A stretch of 64,000 nt of DNA from Halovulum marinum (GCF_009697225.1 NZ_WIND01000010.1:62001-126000), one strand, 5' to 3'; shown: positions 46,436 through 55,036, counted from the stretch's first letter. Numbers and translations are program-made. Notes: generated by a model not told the origin, from the letters alone.

Positions 46436-47151
46436 GGGCGCTCTCCGGTCGCGTCCAGGAAGGCGTCGGACAGGCTTCGCCGTCCCCGGAAACCGGCTCC
46501 GGTGGTATCCGCCAGCACGCGGCCGCGATGCAGCACGATCAACCGGTCCTCGTCGCGCACCTCGTCGGTCAGGTGGGTGGCCCAAAGCACCGTGACCCCC
46601 CGATCCCGCGCCAGAGCGTGAACCTCATCCGTGATCGAGGCGCGGCTGGCGGCGTCAAGTCCCACGGTCGGCTCGTCCAGCAGCAGCACATTCGGCCCGT
46701 GGCTCAGGGCGCGGGCGATCTCGGCGCGGCGCCGGTGGCCGCCGTTCAGCGCCCGCACCTTCTCGGCCGCGCGGTCGGCCATGCCCAGTTTTTCCAGCGC
46801 GGCATCGATCCGGCGCCCGGCCACGCGTCCCGAAACCCCGTGGAGCGCCAGAAAGTAGGCCAGGTTCTGGCGCACCGACAGGTCAAGGTCGAGCGTCGGC
46901 TGCTGGAACACGACCCCCAGCGCCGCCAGCGCGCCCTGTCTGTCGCGCGACAGGTCGTGACCGGCGATCTCGATCCGGCCGGAGCGGGTGGCGAACAGCC
47001 GCGTCATGAGCGCGAACAGCGTGGTCTTGCCCGCGCCGTTTGGACCGAGAAGCGCGCAGAAATCGCCTGCGCAGGCCGAGAAGCCCACGCCGTCCAGCGC
47101 CTGCCTGGGACCATAACTGAAGGATAGATCCTGAACGCATAGGCCGGTCAC
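46432..47151 (-). CDS. ABC transporter ATP-binding protein
   Basis: A 239-residue ATPase partner of the permease downstream. Walker A GPNGAGKTT (about 37-45), Q-loop VVFQQPTLDLDLSV, a divergent signature LNGGHRRRAEI in place of LSGGQ, Walker B VLLLDEPTVGLD and switch His in WATHLTDEV. GTG start at 47151. Resembles the ATPase of PQQ-alcohol-dehydrogenase-linked exporters. 47152-47435 upstream shows no gene. Confidence 0.88.
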   Translation of the reverse strand: MTGLCVQDLSFSYGPRQALDGVGFSACAGDFCALLGPNGAGKTTLFALMTRLFATRSGRIEIAGHDLSRDRQGALAALGVVFQQPTLDLDLSVRQNLAYFLALHGVSGRVAGRRIDAALEKLGMADRAAEKVRALNGGHRRRAEIARALSHGPNVLLLDEPTVGLDAASRASITDEVHALARDRGVTVLWATHLTDEVRDEDRLIVLHRGRVLADTTGAGFRGRRSLSDAFLDATGERP

Positions 47152-47435
47152 GCGATCACGGTTTCCAGTCGCTCTGTCTTCCGGTCGGGCCGGGCACCAT
47201 CAGGTTATACGTCCCCGGCTCGTTGGCAAGTGGACCCGTCGCCAGACCGAAGGATCGCCGCTGGTTGCGGCAATTGGCCGTCCGATCCACCTGGGCTGGG
47301 CGCACTTGCATGACGTGGGTCGCATGCGGAAACGCCGGGTCCCGTGCCTGAGCTGGGAACCCGCCCCCGAAGACGTCAGCGTGCCTATTCCCGCTTGACG
47401 CCCCCGGCCCGTTTCCCTAAACACCGCTTCGCCGT

Positions 47436-47512
47436 GGCGGAGTAGCTCAGCTGGTTAGAGCAGCGGAATCATAATCCGCGTGTCGGGGGTTCAAGTCCCT
47501 CCTCCGCTACCA
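47436..47512 (+). tRNA. tRNA-Met (anticodon CAT)
   Basis: A 77-base cloverleaf with encoded CCA. The acceptor GGCGGAG pairs with CTCCGCT (G-T at the end). The D-loop contains AGCTCAGCTGGTTAGAGC, the anticodon stem is GCGGA/TCCGC with loop ATCATAA (CAT), and the T arm is GGGGGTTCAAGTCCCTC. CAT could also be read as lysidine-modified tRNA-Ile2, but the body resembles the alphaproteobacterial elongator Met tRNA. The 3' half lies under the end of the recombinase gene and is probably the attachment site. Confidence 0.92.
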
Positions 47513-49082
47513 TCGCACCCCCCACTTTGAAGCCACGGTTCGAGATGAGGGCGCTCAAGCGCCCCCTGACCTCTACAGGGACGCCGTCGTCCTTGAGCGG
47601 AAAGACGATGATTTCCGACACGAGGGACCGAACTGCATCCCGTGCGTTGTTGTCGGGCTTTCCATCGGCGGAGGTAAGGGAAGTCATCAGGTCGCGCAGG
47701 GCGGACGCGTAGCGCGCCGGCGCGACCGGATCGAAAACCATGGCCTCGTCGGCTTCGTCCAGCGCCGCAAGCTCGGCCTCCGCTGCGCGAAGACCTTTCT
47801 TCGCTTCGAGAAGCTTCGCCTCGCCATCATCGCCGTCCAGGACGCCGCGCTCGTAGAGCTTGAGACGACGGTCGAACAGGTTGCGTGCTTCTGCAACAGC
47901 GCGCTGGAGCTTGCCGTGATCCGCCTTTCCCGTGTCGGCCAGCGACTTCCGCTCCTGCTCGTAGGTCGAAATGTATTCCTCGATATACGCGGGATGCAGA
48001 AGATGATCGTGGAGGGCCGAAAAGATCTCGTCCTCAATCTGATCCAGGCGGAACTTCCCGGAGTTGCCGCACGACCCGCTCTCGCGAGACGTCGAGCAGG
48101 CAATCCGGATCGCACTACCCTTCCGGTCATGGATCGCCATGCCGCCGCCGCAGCAGCCGCATTTCAGACGGCCTGAGAACGGCCGTGCAGGCGTCCGGGT
48201 CGACTTCCCTACCGACTTCGCATGAGACTGCTGCGAGAGCCGCTCCTGAACAGCGTCCCAGAGGTCCTCTTCGACGATCCGCAGGTGCGGCACGTCGGCG
48301 TATTTCCAATCTTCGCGAGGTTTCACACGGCTGACGCGCTTGCCGGTGGCCGGATCGAGCACCATCCGCACCCGGTCCCAGACAAGAACGCCGGCGTAGA
48401 TTGCATTGCGAAGGATGCCGTAGCCCCGATCGGCGCTACCGTTCAGCGTGGAGGCGTTCCACTTCACGCCCCGCGGCGGCAAGATGCCCTCTGCGTTCAG
48501 ATCGTGGGCGATCAGCCGGGGCGAATTTCCTTCCGCGTATTCCTGGAAAATTCTCCGGATCACATCAGCCTCATGTTCCACAACTTGAAGCTCGCCCGGT
48601 TTCCCAAGGATCGGAGAGTAGCCATAGGCCTTGCCACCGGCACTCAGGCCCTCGCGTATGTTTCCGACCATCCCGCGATGGATCTTTTCACGGAGATCCT
48701 TGAGGAACAGCGTGCCCATAAGGCCGCGAACGCCGATCTGTATCTCGTTCTGCACACCTTCATTGGCCGAGATGATGTCGATTTCGCTGAATCGCAGCAG
48801 TTTTGAGACCTGGTGCAGATCACCGGAATCCCGGCTGATGCGATCGACACATTCGACCAAGACGGCATCGAAGCTTCTGTTACGGGCGGCTTCGAGCAGT
48901 TGGGCGAGGCCGACACGACCGATGAGGGTTTCGGAGGTCATGGCACGATCTTCGAAGACCGCGACCTCGCCGTAACCTTCGCGTCTCAGGTAGCTTCGAC
49001 AGAGCTCCACCTGATCTTCAATGGAGCGGTCCGATTGGAGCGCGGTCGAGTATCGGGCGTAGATTGCGGCACGGCGTTGCAT
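47469..49082 (-). CDS. Large serine recombinase (integrase)
   Basis: Site-specific recombinase of 537 residues. The resolvase domain begins AAIYARYSTALQSDRSIEDQ with the nucleophile Ser at about 12. The recombinase domain (VIRRIFQEYAEGNSPRLIA) follows, then a zinc ribbon with KCGCCGGGM and ACSTSRESGSCG, and a long coiled coil. The last residues, MVAEEGLEPPTRGL, are translated from the antisense of the tRNA gene, and the stop codon lies over the anticodon region. This is typical of integrases that recombine inside a tRNA gene. ATG 49082 has AGGAGAT upstream. Confidence 0.93.
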   Translation of the reverse strand: MQRRAAIYARYSTALQSDRSIEDQVELCRSYLRREGYGEVAVFEDRAMTSETLIGRVGLAQLLEAARNRSFDAVLVECVDRISRDSGDLHQVSKLLRFSEIDIISANEGVQNEIQIGVRGLMGTLFLKDLREKIHRGMVGNIREGLSAGGKAYGYSPILGKPGELQVVEHEADVIRRIFQEYAEGNSPRLIAHDLNAEGILPPRGVKWNASTLNGSADRGYGILRNAIYAGVLVWDRVRMVLDPATGKRVSRVKPREDWKYADVPHLRIVEEDLWDAVQERLSQQSHAKSVGKSTRTPARPFSGRLKCGCCGGGMAIHDRKGSAIRIACSTSRESGSCGNSGKFRLDQIEDEIFSALHDHLLHPAYIEEYISTYEQERKSLADTGKADHGKLQRAVAEARNLFDRRLKLYERGVLDGDDGEAKLLEAKKGLRAAEAELAALDEADEAMVFDPVAPARYASALRDLMTSLTSADGKPDNNARDAVRSLVSEIIVFPLKDDGVPVEVRGRLSALISNRGFKVGGAMVAEEGLEPPTRGL

Positions 49083-49195
49083 TCTTGATCTCCTGCGGTG
49101 TCACGCCGGGCATCGGCCCGGGCGAGAGCCCTCACGAGGTCCAGCAGCGCGGGGTCCAAGGCCGAAGCATACCCGTCGCGGAGTGGGGCTGTCAT
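48986..49195 (-). CDS. Small protein overlapping the recombinase start
   Basis: A 69-residue frame beginning at ATG 49195 with an excellent ribosome site (GGGAGGG, seven bases upstream). It runs 97 bases into the recombinase gene in another frame. The first part, LDPALLDLVRALARADARRD, resembles short proteins often found just before recombinase genes. It may serve translational coupling or regulate the recombinase. Not otherwise recognised. Confidence 0.55.
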   Translation of the reverse strand: MTAPLRDGYASALDPALLDLVRALARADARRDTAGDQECNAVPQSTPDTRPRSNRTAPLKIRWSSVEAT

Positions 49196-49312
49196 GGTTT
49201 TACCCTCCCCTGGATATGCATGGACTTGTTTGGCAATGCGCTGTTCCGGCTCGTGTCGTGATTTTGTCAGGCGGAACATCGGACCGTCGGGACCAGCCGA
49301 CTTAATGACCAG

Positions 49313-49532
49313 AGATCACGGTTGCGTGATCTTCACCGTCATTTCAGACTGGGCGTCATTCAGCGGCTTGGAAGACAGATCGAAGACCCGCCGGCCGTAG
49401 AAACAATTTGGTCAATTGGCGTGTCGAGGGCAGCAGCAGAGGATTGGGGTCGACACGCCGGTTCGCGGTGATCCGTCCGCGAACGGGGCTCTCAGAGCCC
49501 TCAAGTGGCGGCGCCCTCTGTGAGGCGCCACC
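49313..49532. repeat. Cluster of five hairpins in a 345-bp gene-free stretch
   Basis: 49196-49540 has no convincing gene but contains AGATCACG-4-CGTGATCT (49313-49332), GGCGTGTCGA...TCGACACGCC with a 22-base spacer (49418-49459), GTTCGCGG-8-CCGCGAAC (49461-49484), GGGCTCT-C-AGAGCCC (49486-49500) and a bulged GGCGCC pair (49510-49529). All arms are perfect except the last. The rightmost may terminate the gene at 49541. Others could form recombination sites or a structured RNA. Confidence 0.7.
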
Positions 49533-49540
49533 GGTGGCAT

Positions 49541-50005
49541 TCAGTCGAACTGAAAGCCGGCATCGTGCAGGGCGTGTGCGGCGCTCAGCGCAGCCAGCAC
49601 GGTATCGCGCAGCATCACGATATCGCCCTTGGCCTCCGCAAGCGCGGTTGCGCCAGGCTCGACGAAGACTGAGCGATAGCCGCCCCGGACGTGATTGTCG
49701 TCGCCGTGCCAGAACGGATGAGTGCCGTTGTCGATTTCGACACCGAGCGAGGCGATCAGCGTCTCCAGGTCGCGCACGAGGTCATTGCGGAAGAACCGCT
49801 TGGTTCCCAGGCGCCGGGCGATGTCCGTCGCGAGGCCGCGCTTGGCCGGTGCGAGGCTGGGAATGATGGTCTCGTGGAGCGCCTCGGCCGCGATGTGCGC
49901 CTGCATCAGTGCGATCGCCGCCAGACTGCTCGCAAGAGCGGGCGTCAGCTCGGCCCCTGCAACGAGATCGGTGAGGCGGGGAAGGAAACCGGTCGCGCCG
50001 CTCAT
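49541..50005 (-). CDS. Unrecognised 154-residue protein
   Basis: Not recognised. Alpha-helical in appearance: the first 60 residues are rich in Ala and Leu (ASSLAAIALMQAHIAAEALHE), followed by a basic patch (AKRGLATDIARRLGTKRF), a histidine-rich stretch (HPFWHGDDNHVRGGYRSVF) and an Ala-rich end. No signal peptide. It overlaps the preceding gene by four bases, so the two form one unit. Probably cargo of the integrated element. Confidence 0.65.
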   Translation of the reverse strand: MSGATGFLPRLTDLVAGAELTPALASSLAAIALMQAHIAAEALHETIIPSLAPAKRGLATDIARRLGTKRFFRNDLVRDLETLIASLGVEIDNGTHPFWHGDDNHVRGGYRSVFVEPGATALAEAKGDIVMLRDTVLAALSAAHALHDAGFQFD

Positions 50006-50403
50006 GCTGCCACCTCATGCACGAAGGTGGCCGCTCCACCGTTTTTCACTGCCCGGTAGGCTTCCAACATGTCGTCGAGATCGTCGGCGAGCAGGCAGAC
50101 CTCCTCGACGATGGGGTTCGCCGGGTCGATCATCGCGAAGCGCGCCGCTTCGATCCGATCTGGATCGTGCACGTTCTCGAGCATCAACAGATCGAGCAGA
50201 TCGTCGAGAGCCCGCATCGTGCGCCGTGTTGGTGTGCCAGGCGTGTCGAAGCCGTCGAGGACGGACTGCGCAAGTCGGACGCCAGGCTGGTCGCCAAGCA
50301 ACGCGGCCGAGTCGAGAAGCGCGTCGCGGTGGTCGCTCAGGTAGGCCCGCAGGTCATCGAGCGCGCACGGCGGGGCGGTGAAGGTCGTGATGTGGTCGAA
50401 CAT
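50002..50403 (-). CDS. Unrecognised 133-residue acidic protein
   Basis: Not recognised. Helical and acidic, with repeated Leu/Asp pairs (ALDDLLDLLMLENVHD, EVCLLADDLDDMLEAYRAV). ATG 50403 has GGGAGAT three bases upstream. It is coupled to the next gene by a four-base overlap. An inverted repeat with 20-base arms lies 87 bases upstream and may be its control element. Its small size and acidity would fit an inhibitor or antitoxin-like role, but nothing proves it. Confidence 0.65.
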   Translation of the reverse strand: MFDHITTFTAPPCALDDLRAYLSDHRDALLDSAALLGDQPGVRLAQSVLDGFDTPGTPTRRTMRALDDLLDLLMLENVHDPDRIEAARFAMIDPANPIVEEVCLLADDLDDMLEAYRAVKNGGAATFVHEVAA

Positions 50404-50489
50404 GGTATCTCCCGTTTCGGAGTGTCCGGCTCGTCGGCCGGGTCAAGCGGTTGTTCGATCCACCGTCGTTTTCGTCTCTCGCGCCTTTC

Positions 50490-50547
50490 GGTTCATCCTC
50501 TGCGTTGCGGCTCTCGCCCCAAAGAGACGCGACGCAGAGAATGAACC
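50490..50547. repeat. Inverted repeat with 20-base arms
   Basis: Arms 50490-50509 and 50528-50547 (GGTTCAT, one mismatch, CTCTGCGT, one mismatch, GCG) around an 18-base loop. Two mismatches in 20. It lies in a 318-bp gap (50404-50721) without a clear gene, between divergent genes. Confidence 0.8.
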
Positions 50548-50721
50548 GGCGCGCCCTCGTTCTCCGCTTCTGTCGCAGGCGACACGAATTGGTCACAGGA
50601 CGGCCGAGCGGTCGCTAATGGGAGAGGTCGGGGAGAGGGCCTGCCCGCTCCTCGCCGTGGCCGGGGAGGCCAGAGACTAATCCAACCGTCCGCGCACCCG
50701 CTGCTGGCCGATTACGAGCTG

Positions 50722-51768
50722 TTGCAGAACGTGGCCGGAGCGCACTTCTCCGCCATCGGCCTCGTGCGCGGGCAAAAGCACGCCCAGGGGGTGCGCGAGG
50801 CGAAGGAATCCGAGCTCCCCCTGCCTGATGCCGTTCGGCACATCCCCCCGCGGGAGTATCGGAATGCACGGGCACACGCCATCCGGGCCACGGAATTGCG
50901 CCTGAAGGCGCAGGAGGCGAACCTGGACAATCGGGAAGCGCACCTGTTCCTCGACGAGGTCGCAGTCGACCTCAAGATGGCGAATGCGGAGCGCGTCGAG
51001 CGCGAGGCATCCAAGAAGGAGCATGCGGCCCAGGAAGAGCTTGCGCGTGCTGGACAGGTTAGGTCGGAGGCCGATGCCTATGCCGAGGGGCTGACGGAGG
51101 GCCTTGAGGCTATCATCGCCCATCAGATCGATTATCAACCCGAAGACGAAAGCCACCAGATCCGGCTCTGCGACGGCCCCGCGGCAATGACACCTGAAAA
51201 GCAAAGCGGTCTTTGGGACCGCGTCAGGCCAGCCTACGATCGCTTGCTCAAGTTCGCGAAGAAGGCCGCCCTTTTCAGGGAGCGGATCTATGGGCTTCGG
51301 CGATCCGAGGAGGAGGTCGCCCGCAGAGCGAAGATCGTGGTCGATGCCGAACAGCGCGCCGGCCGGCCCGTCGATGAAGTCCTCGCTCAAGTGATGGCTG
51401 ACGCCGAGGGCCGAGAATATAACGAGGATGATTTCCCCGGAGCCTGGGCGATCCAGAAGAGGGCCGACCCCCAGGTCATTGAGAAGCGTCTGGTTGGAAT
51501 GACGAACCAAATCATACGTGGCTGCTACCTCGCAACCCGGGATGCGGCGGAGATCACCGCGGAAGGCCAGGCCATCCACTCTGATTTCGTCAGGGGACAA
51601 ACAGTGCTCGAATACGAGGCCGGGCGCCGGGGCTTCGACTTAGACACAGGCCGCCATGACCCGAAAGCGGCGGCGGACCCGGAGCGGGCGAAGCTGCACA
51701 CGGATCAGGATTTTCAAAGCATCACGGTCATTCGGCGAGACAATCAGTCCCAGCTTGTGGGCCACTGA
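50722..51768 (+). CDS. Coiled-coil protein of unknown function, start unresolved
   Basis: A 348-residue frame rich in Glu, Ala and Arg with a long predicted coiled coil (AIRATELRLKAQEANLDNRE to about residue 115) and a second helical half (YDRLLKFAKKAALFRERIYG, DEVLAQVMADAEG). Not recognised; relaxase-like C termini of mobile elements look similar. The only start is a TTG without ribosome site, and plausible coding sequence (HPLLADYELLQNVAGAHF) continues upstream to about 50677 without a start codon. The gene may have lost its 5' end. Confidence 0.55.
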   Translation: MQNVAGAHFSAIGLVRGQKHAQGVREAKESELPLPDAVRHIPPREYRNARAHAIRATELRLKAQEANLDNREAHLFLDEVAVDLKMANAERVEREASKKEHAAQEELARAGQVRSEADAYAEGLTEGLEAIIAHQIDYQPEDESHQIRLCDGPAAMTPEKQSGLWDRVRPAYDRLLKFAKKAALFRERIYGLRRSEEEVARRAKIVVDAEQRAGRPVDEVLAQVMADAEGREYNEDDFPGAWAIQKRADPQVIEKRLVGMTNQIIRGCYLATRDAAEITAEGQAIHSDFVRGQTVLEYEAGRRGFDLDTGRHDPKAAADPERAKLHTDQDFQSITVIRRDNQSQLVGH

Positions 51769-51858
51769 TATGAGCGGAGGCTATCCTTCCGCGGGCGCCG
51801 GAGCTCGAGTAACATCACCCGCGATGGATCATGTCCAGCAAGCGCCGGCCCCGGTAAA

Positions 51859-52542
51859 TTAAGCAGCATCCAGGTCCGGGTCACGGTCGTCTTGCTGGTC
51901 GTCTGATCCTTCGTCGTCGGACTCGGAGTTCGCGATGGACGAAGCAGCATCGTCGGCGTCCGGCTCATCAAAGAGGGAGATCTGGCGCACGTCGGGGGAG
52001 GCTGGCGCCGCACCCTTCGGCTCCTTCTTATCTTTCGATGCCTCCTGTCGGCCCATGAGCCGGCCTTCCAAGCCGGCAACGACCAGTCGCAGCTCCACCA
52101 GCTCGGCCTCGAGCGTCGTTTGGATTTCTTCTGCCGCCTCGGCGCGTTCCGTCATCTTGTCGAGATCGTCCTCAGCCGCGGCGATATCACCCTCGCGCTC
52201 CCTGATCTCCTCCTGGAGCCGCTTGACCTCTTCGGCGTGCGAGCGCCGGTCTGCGGCGGCGACTGCGTCGGCGCATCGGTATGCCCCCTCCCAGATCGCG
52301 GTCGCCAATTCGGCGACGTCCTCCGGCATGTCGGGCACCTCGCTCTCGGCCTTTTCGCGGGCCTCTCTCTTGGCAATGACCGACTTGATGATCGGGCCGA
52401 GGTCGCGAAACGATCCTCCACCGATCTGGTCTCTCACGTTGGCATAGGTCGGGCGTTTGCCTTCCTTCTCGAGTTCGCTGATCGCGTCGCCCACCTTCTT
52501 CTCGATCTGCGCCGCCGTCATCTTCGGTGTCTTCCTGGCCAC
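51859..52542 (-). CDS. KfrA-type DNA-binding protein
   Basis: A 227-residue protein. The N-terminal part matches the KfrA DNA-binding domain: VGDAISELEKEGKRPTYANV, then RDQIGGGSFRDLGPIIKSV. A long coiled coil (about 95-165) follows, then an acidic tail (DDEGSDDQQDDRDPDLDAA). KfrA proteins are plasmid/mobile-element regulators that bind their own promoter. A dense set of repeats directly upstream fits that. Confidence 0.8.
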   Translation of the reverse strand: MARKTPKMTAAQIEKKVGDAISELEKEGKRPTYANVRDQIGGGSFRDLGPIIKSVIAKREAREKAESEVPDMPEDVAELATAIWEGAYRCADAVAAADRRSHAEEVKRLQEEIREREGDIAAAEDDLDKMTERAEAAEEIQTTLEAELVELRLVVAGLEGRLMGRQEASKDKKEPKGAAPASPDVRQISLFDEPDADDAASSIANSESDDEGSDDQQDDRDPDLDAA

Positions 52543-52558
52543 GTTCGGCTCCTACCTC

Positions 52559-52614
52559 TGGTAATGGTAAGCGCCGGTAATACCGCTACCAGCGCTACCA
52601 CCCCCTCGGGGTGG
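52559..52614. promoter_or_regulatory. Repeat-rich operator region before the KfrA-like gene
   Basis: Within 56 bp: GGTAATGGTA, a perfect palindrome CGGTAATACCG (52575-52585), two direct GCTACCA copies 9 bp apart (52585 and 52594, the complement of TGGTAGC), and CCACCCC-CTC-GGGGTGG (52598-52614). All share the GGTA core in both orientations. Probably the autoregulatory site. Confidence 0.6.
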
Positions 52615-53022
52615 CAAGAAGGAATTGGGTTCGACGGATCAGGGCGAAAATCAATTCGGCGGCAGCTGGTCGATTTTTCTCCGCACGTCGGGCGCCGCCG
52701 GGCCAGCAGCCGACGGTGCGCGCACATTTGTCCATCGAGTTGACGATGCCGCGGCTGTCAAACTCCAAGGGCTCGCAGGCGTGGTGAGAGATGATAACCC
52801 TGCTCGTCAAGCGGGTCCTGCCGTCGAGCACTTGCACGAAGCTTCCCAAATGACTCAGGCAGCAAGCGCTCCAGTGGGTGTCCGATGCAGCTCAGCTCGG
52901 AACCGGGTCCGGCTTTGATCTTCTCGAAACCATCGTGGCGGAAGGGAGCATTCGGACATGAAAGCAGAGGTGGACCTCATCAGCCCGAGCAGGCAAGATC
53001 GCCGAAAAAGCGAGGGCAGTGA
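52615..53022. other. 408 bp without recognisable gene before hsdM
   Basis: No convincing reading frame or strong repeat seen. It must hold the hsdM promoter. A short GAGGG lies seven bases before the hsdM ATG. Confidence 0.4.
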
Positions 53023-55023
53023 ATGATCACCGGCGAAGTCAAATCCAGGGTCGATGCGATATGGAATGCGATGTGGACCGGCGGTCTGTCGAACCCACAA
53101 ACGGTCATGGAGCAGCTCACGCTGCTCCTCTTCCTCAAGGGGCTCGATGACGCTCAGACGCTGGCCGAGCGTCAGGCCCGGGCAAGGGGCACAGCACTGG
53201 AGCGCGACCTATTCCCGGATCAACTCGACGGCATCGCCATCTTTGACGATGGCGGCAACAAGATTGCCGAAGGTCGATCATACGCCGATCTACGTTGGCC
53301 TCGCTTCGTGGCATTGCCCGCGGCAGAGATGCAGGAGGCGGCCGAGAACCACCTGATCCCCTTCCTCCGTCGCTTGGGTTCGGACGGCGCGCCGCTGCGT
53401 AAGCACATGGCCAGCGCACGGTATGAGATCCCGACCGGCCGGCTGCTGTCCAAGGTGGTCGACCTGATCTCCGACCTCCCGATGAAACAGCGCGACACGA
53501 AGGGCGATCTCTACGAATACATGCTGTCGAAGGTGGCGGCGGCGGGCCAGAATGGCCAGTTCCGCACGCCTCGCCATATCATCAACCTCATGGTCGCCAT
53601 GACCGAGCCGCGCCGGGATGATGTGGTCTGCGACCCAGCCTGTGGCACAGCGGGGTTCCTTGTCAGCGCGGCCGAATACCTGCGCCACAATGATGCTGAT
53701 GCCTGGATAGACGCCGAGGCACGCCAGCATATCGAAAGCAGGATGTTCCACGGCCACGACTTCGACGGCACCATGCTGCGGCTCGGCGCGATGAACATGG
53801 CGCTGCACGGGTTCGAGGACGCCTCCATTGCCTACCGCGACAGCCTCACCCAGGAGCACGGCGACGAGGCCGAGGCCTATTCCCTAATCCTCGCCAACCC
53901 GCCCTTCGCAGGGTCATTGGACGCCGAGGCGGTGGCCAAGGACCTCACTCGCATCGTCAACACCCGCAAGACTGAACTGCTCTTCCTGGCCCTGTTCCTG
54001 CGTCTGCTAAAGAGCGGTGGCCGTGCTGCCGTAGTGGTCCCCAGTGGGGTATTAGAGAATGACGGCCGTGGTCACGTTGCCTTCCGAAAATTGCTTCTTG
54101 AAGAGTGCTCATTGGATGCAGTCATTACTTTACCACACTTCACATTCAGGCCTTACGCAAGTGTTGCCACATCAATCCTTCTGTTTCGCAAAGGGTTCAA
54201 GACGAAAAAAACACTATTTTTTAACCTTGAAAACGATGGGTTCTCCTCTGGAGCAGAAAGATCGCCAATTGAAGGTAGTGAGCTACCTCAGGCACTCTCT
54301 ACCTACCAAAAATTTATGCGCGGCAAAGAAATCGAGACAGTTCGAGGAAAGCAAGAAGTATATGCCTATTCGAGTATCAAAGAAAACGGCTTCGACCTCT
54401 CCCCCCGCCGCTATCACAAAATTTTCCGTGCAGAAGATATCGGTGAATCCATTGCGCTATCTGACGTCTGTTCTGTGAAGAAAGGAGAGCTTGCAGCATC
54501 CAGCGCATCGGATGAAGGGACTTACCCATTCTTCACGACTTCGGCCCAGCCAAAGCGATCAGATAACGCTACCGATGAAGGGCCGGCGATAATAGTCCCT
54601 CTGGTTTCCTCGACCGGCCACGGCCATGCTTCGATAAATCACATTCACTACTGCGAAGGGCGCTTTGCAGCAGCAAGCATCACCGCTGTTCTAATGAAGA
54701 GGCCCGAAATTCCGGATGAGGAGTTTAGAAAACTCTACCATCTGCTGCGCGCAAAAAAAAATGATCTGTTGGTTTCCGAAATGAGAGGCGCAACGAACAC
54801 GTCCCTCTCATTGGAGAAGATATCTCAAGTTCGACTGCCCATGCTTTCGAAGCTGAAAGATCCTGCCTTTGATAAGATAAGCAAAACTGAGCAAGAGCTT
54901 GACGAATTGCAACTGAAAATGTGCAGTCTTCGAGATCAAATTGCTGATGCTCTTGGAGAACTTGAGGATTGGGATGGGATAAGCGAATCTGCGTCCGACC
55001 CCAAGATGAAACGAGCGGTGTAG
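53023..55023 (+). CDS. hsdM: Type I restriction-modification methylase with fused target-recognition domain
   Basis: A 666-residue N6-adenine methylase. Residues 1-150 form the HsdM N-terminal bundle. The SAM motif is DPACGTAGFL (about 205), the catalytic motif LILANPPFAG (about 292-301). After about residue 480 comes a single HsdS-like domain: IALSDVCSVKKGELA, YPFFTTSAQPKRSD, GATNTSLSLEKISQVRLP, ending in a conserved-type helix. No separate hsdS follows; hsdR begins 13 bases later. From about 54050 to the end the DNA is clearly AT-richer with different codon choice, implying replacement of this segment. Confidence 0.92.
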   Translation: MITGEVKSRVDAIWNAMWTGGLSNPQTVMEQLTLLLFLKGLDDAQTLAERQARARGTALERDLFPDQLDGIAIFDDGGNKIAEGRSYADLRWPRFVALPAAEMQEAAENHLIPFLRRLGSDGAPLRKHMASARYEIPTGRLLSKVVDLISDLPMKQRDTKGDLYEYMLSKVAAAGQNGQFRTPRHIINLMVAMTEPRRDDVVCDPACGTAGFLVSAAEYLRHNDADAWIDAEARQHIESRMFHGHDFDGTMLRLGAMNMALHGFEDASIAYRDSLTQEHGDEAEAYSLILANPPFAGSLDAEAVAKDLTRIVNTRKTELLFLALFLRLLKSGGRAAVVVPSGVLENDGRGHVAFRKLLLEECSLDAVITLPHFTFRPYASVATSILLFRKGFKTKKTLFFNLENDGFSSGAERSPIEGSELPQALSTYQKFMRGKEIETVRGKQEVYAYSSIKENGFDLSPRRYHKIFRAEDIGESIALSDVCSVKKGELAASSASDEGTYPFFTTSAQPKRSDNATDEGPAIIVPLVSSTGHGHASINHIHYCEGRFAAASITAVLMKRPEIPDEEFRKLYHLLRAKKNDLLVSEMRGATNTSLSLEKISQVRLPMLSKLKDPAFDKISKTEQELDELQLKMCSLRDQIADALGELEDWDGISESASDPKMKRAV

Positions 55024-55036
55024 CTGATAGTATGTC

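Noticed and set aside
48222-48806. 194-residue plus-strand frame inside the recombinase gene
   Set aside because: Antisense shadow of a well-supported recombinase; no homology features of its own.
54059-54478. Overlapping 139-residue frame in the low-GC part of hsdM
   Set aside because: The hsdM frame carries recognisable methylase and target-domain motifs throughout; the other frame has none.
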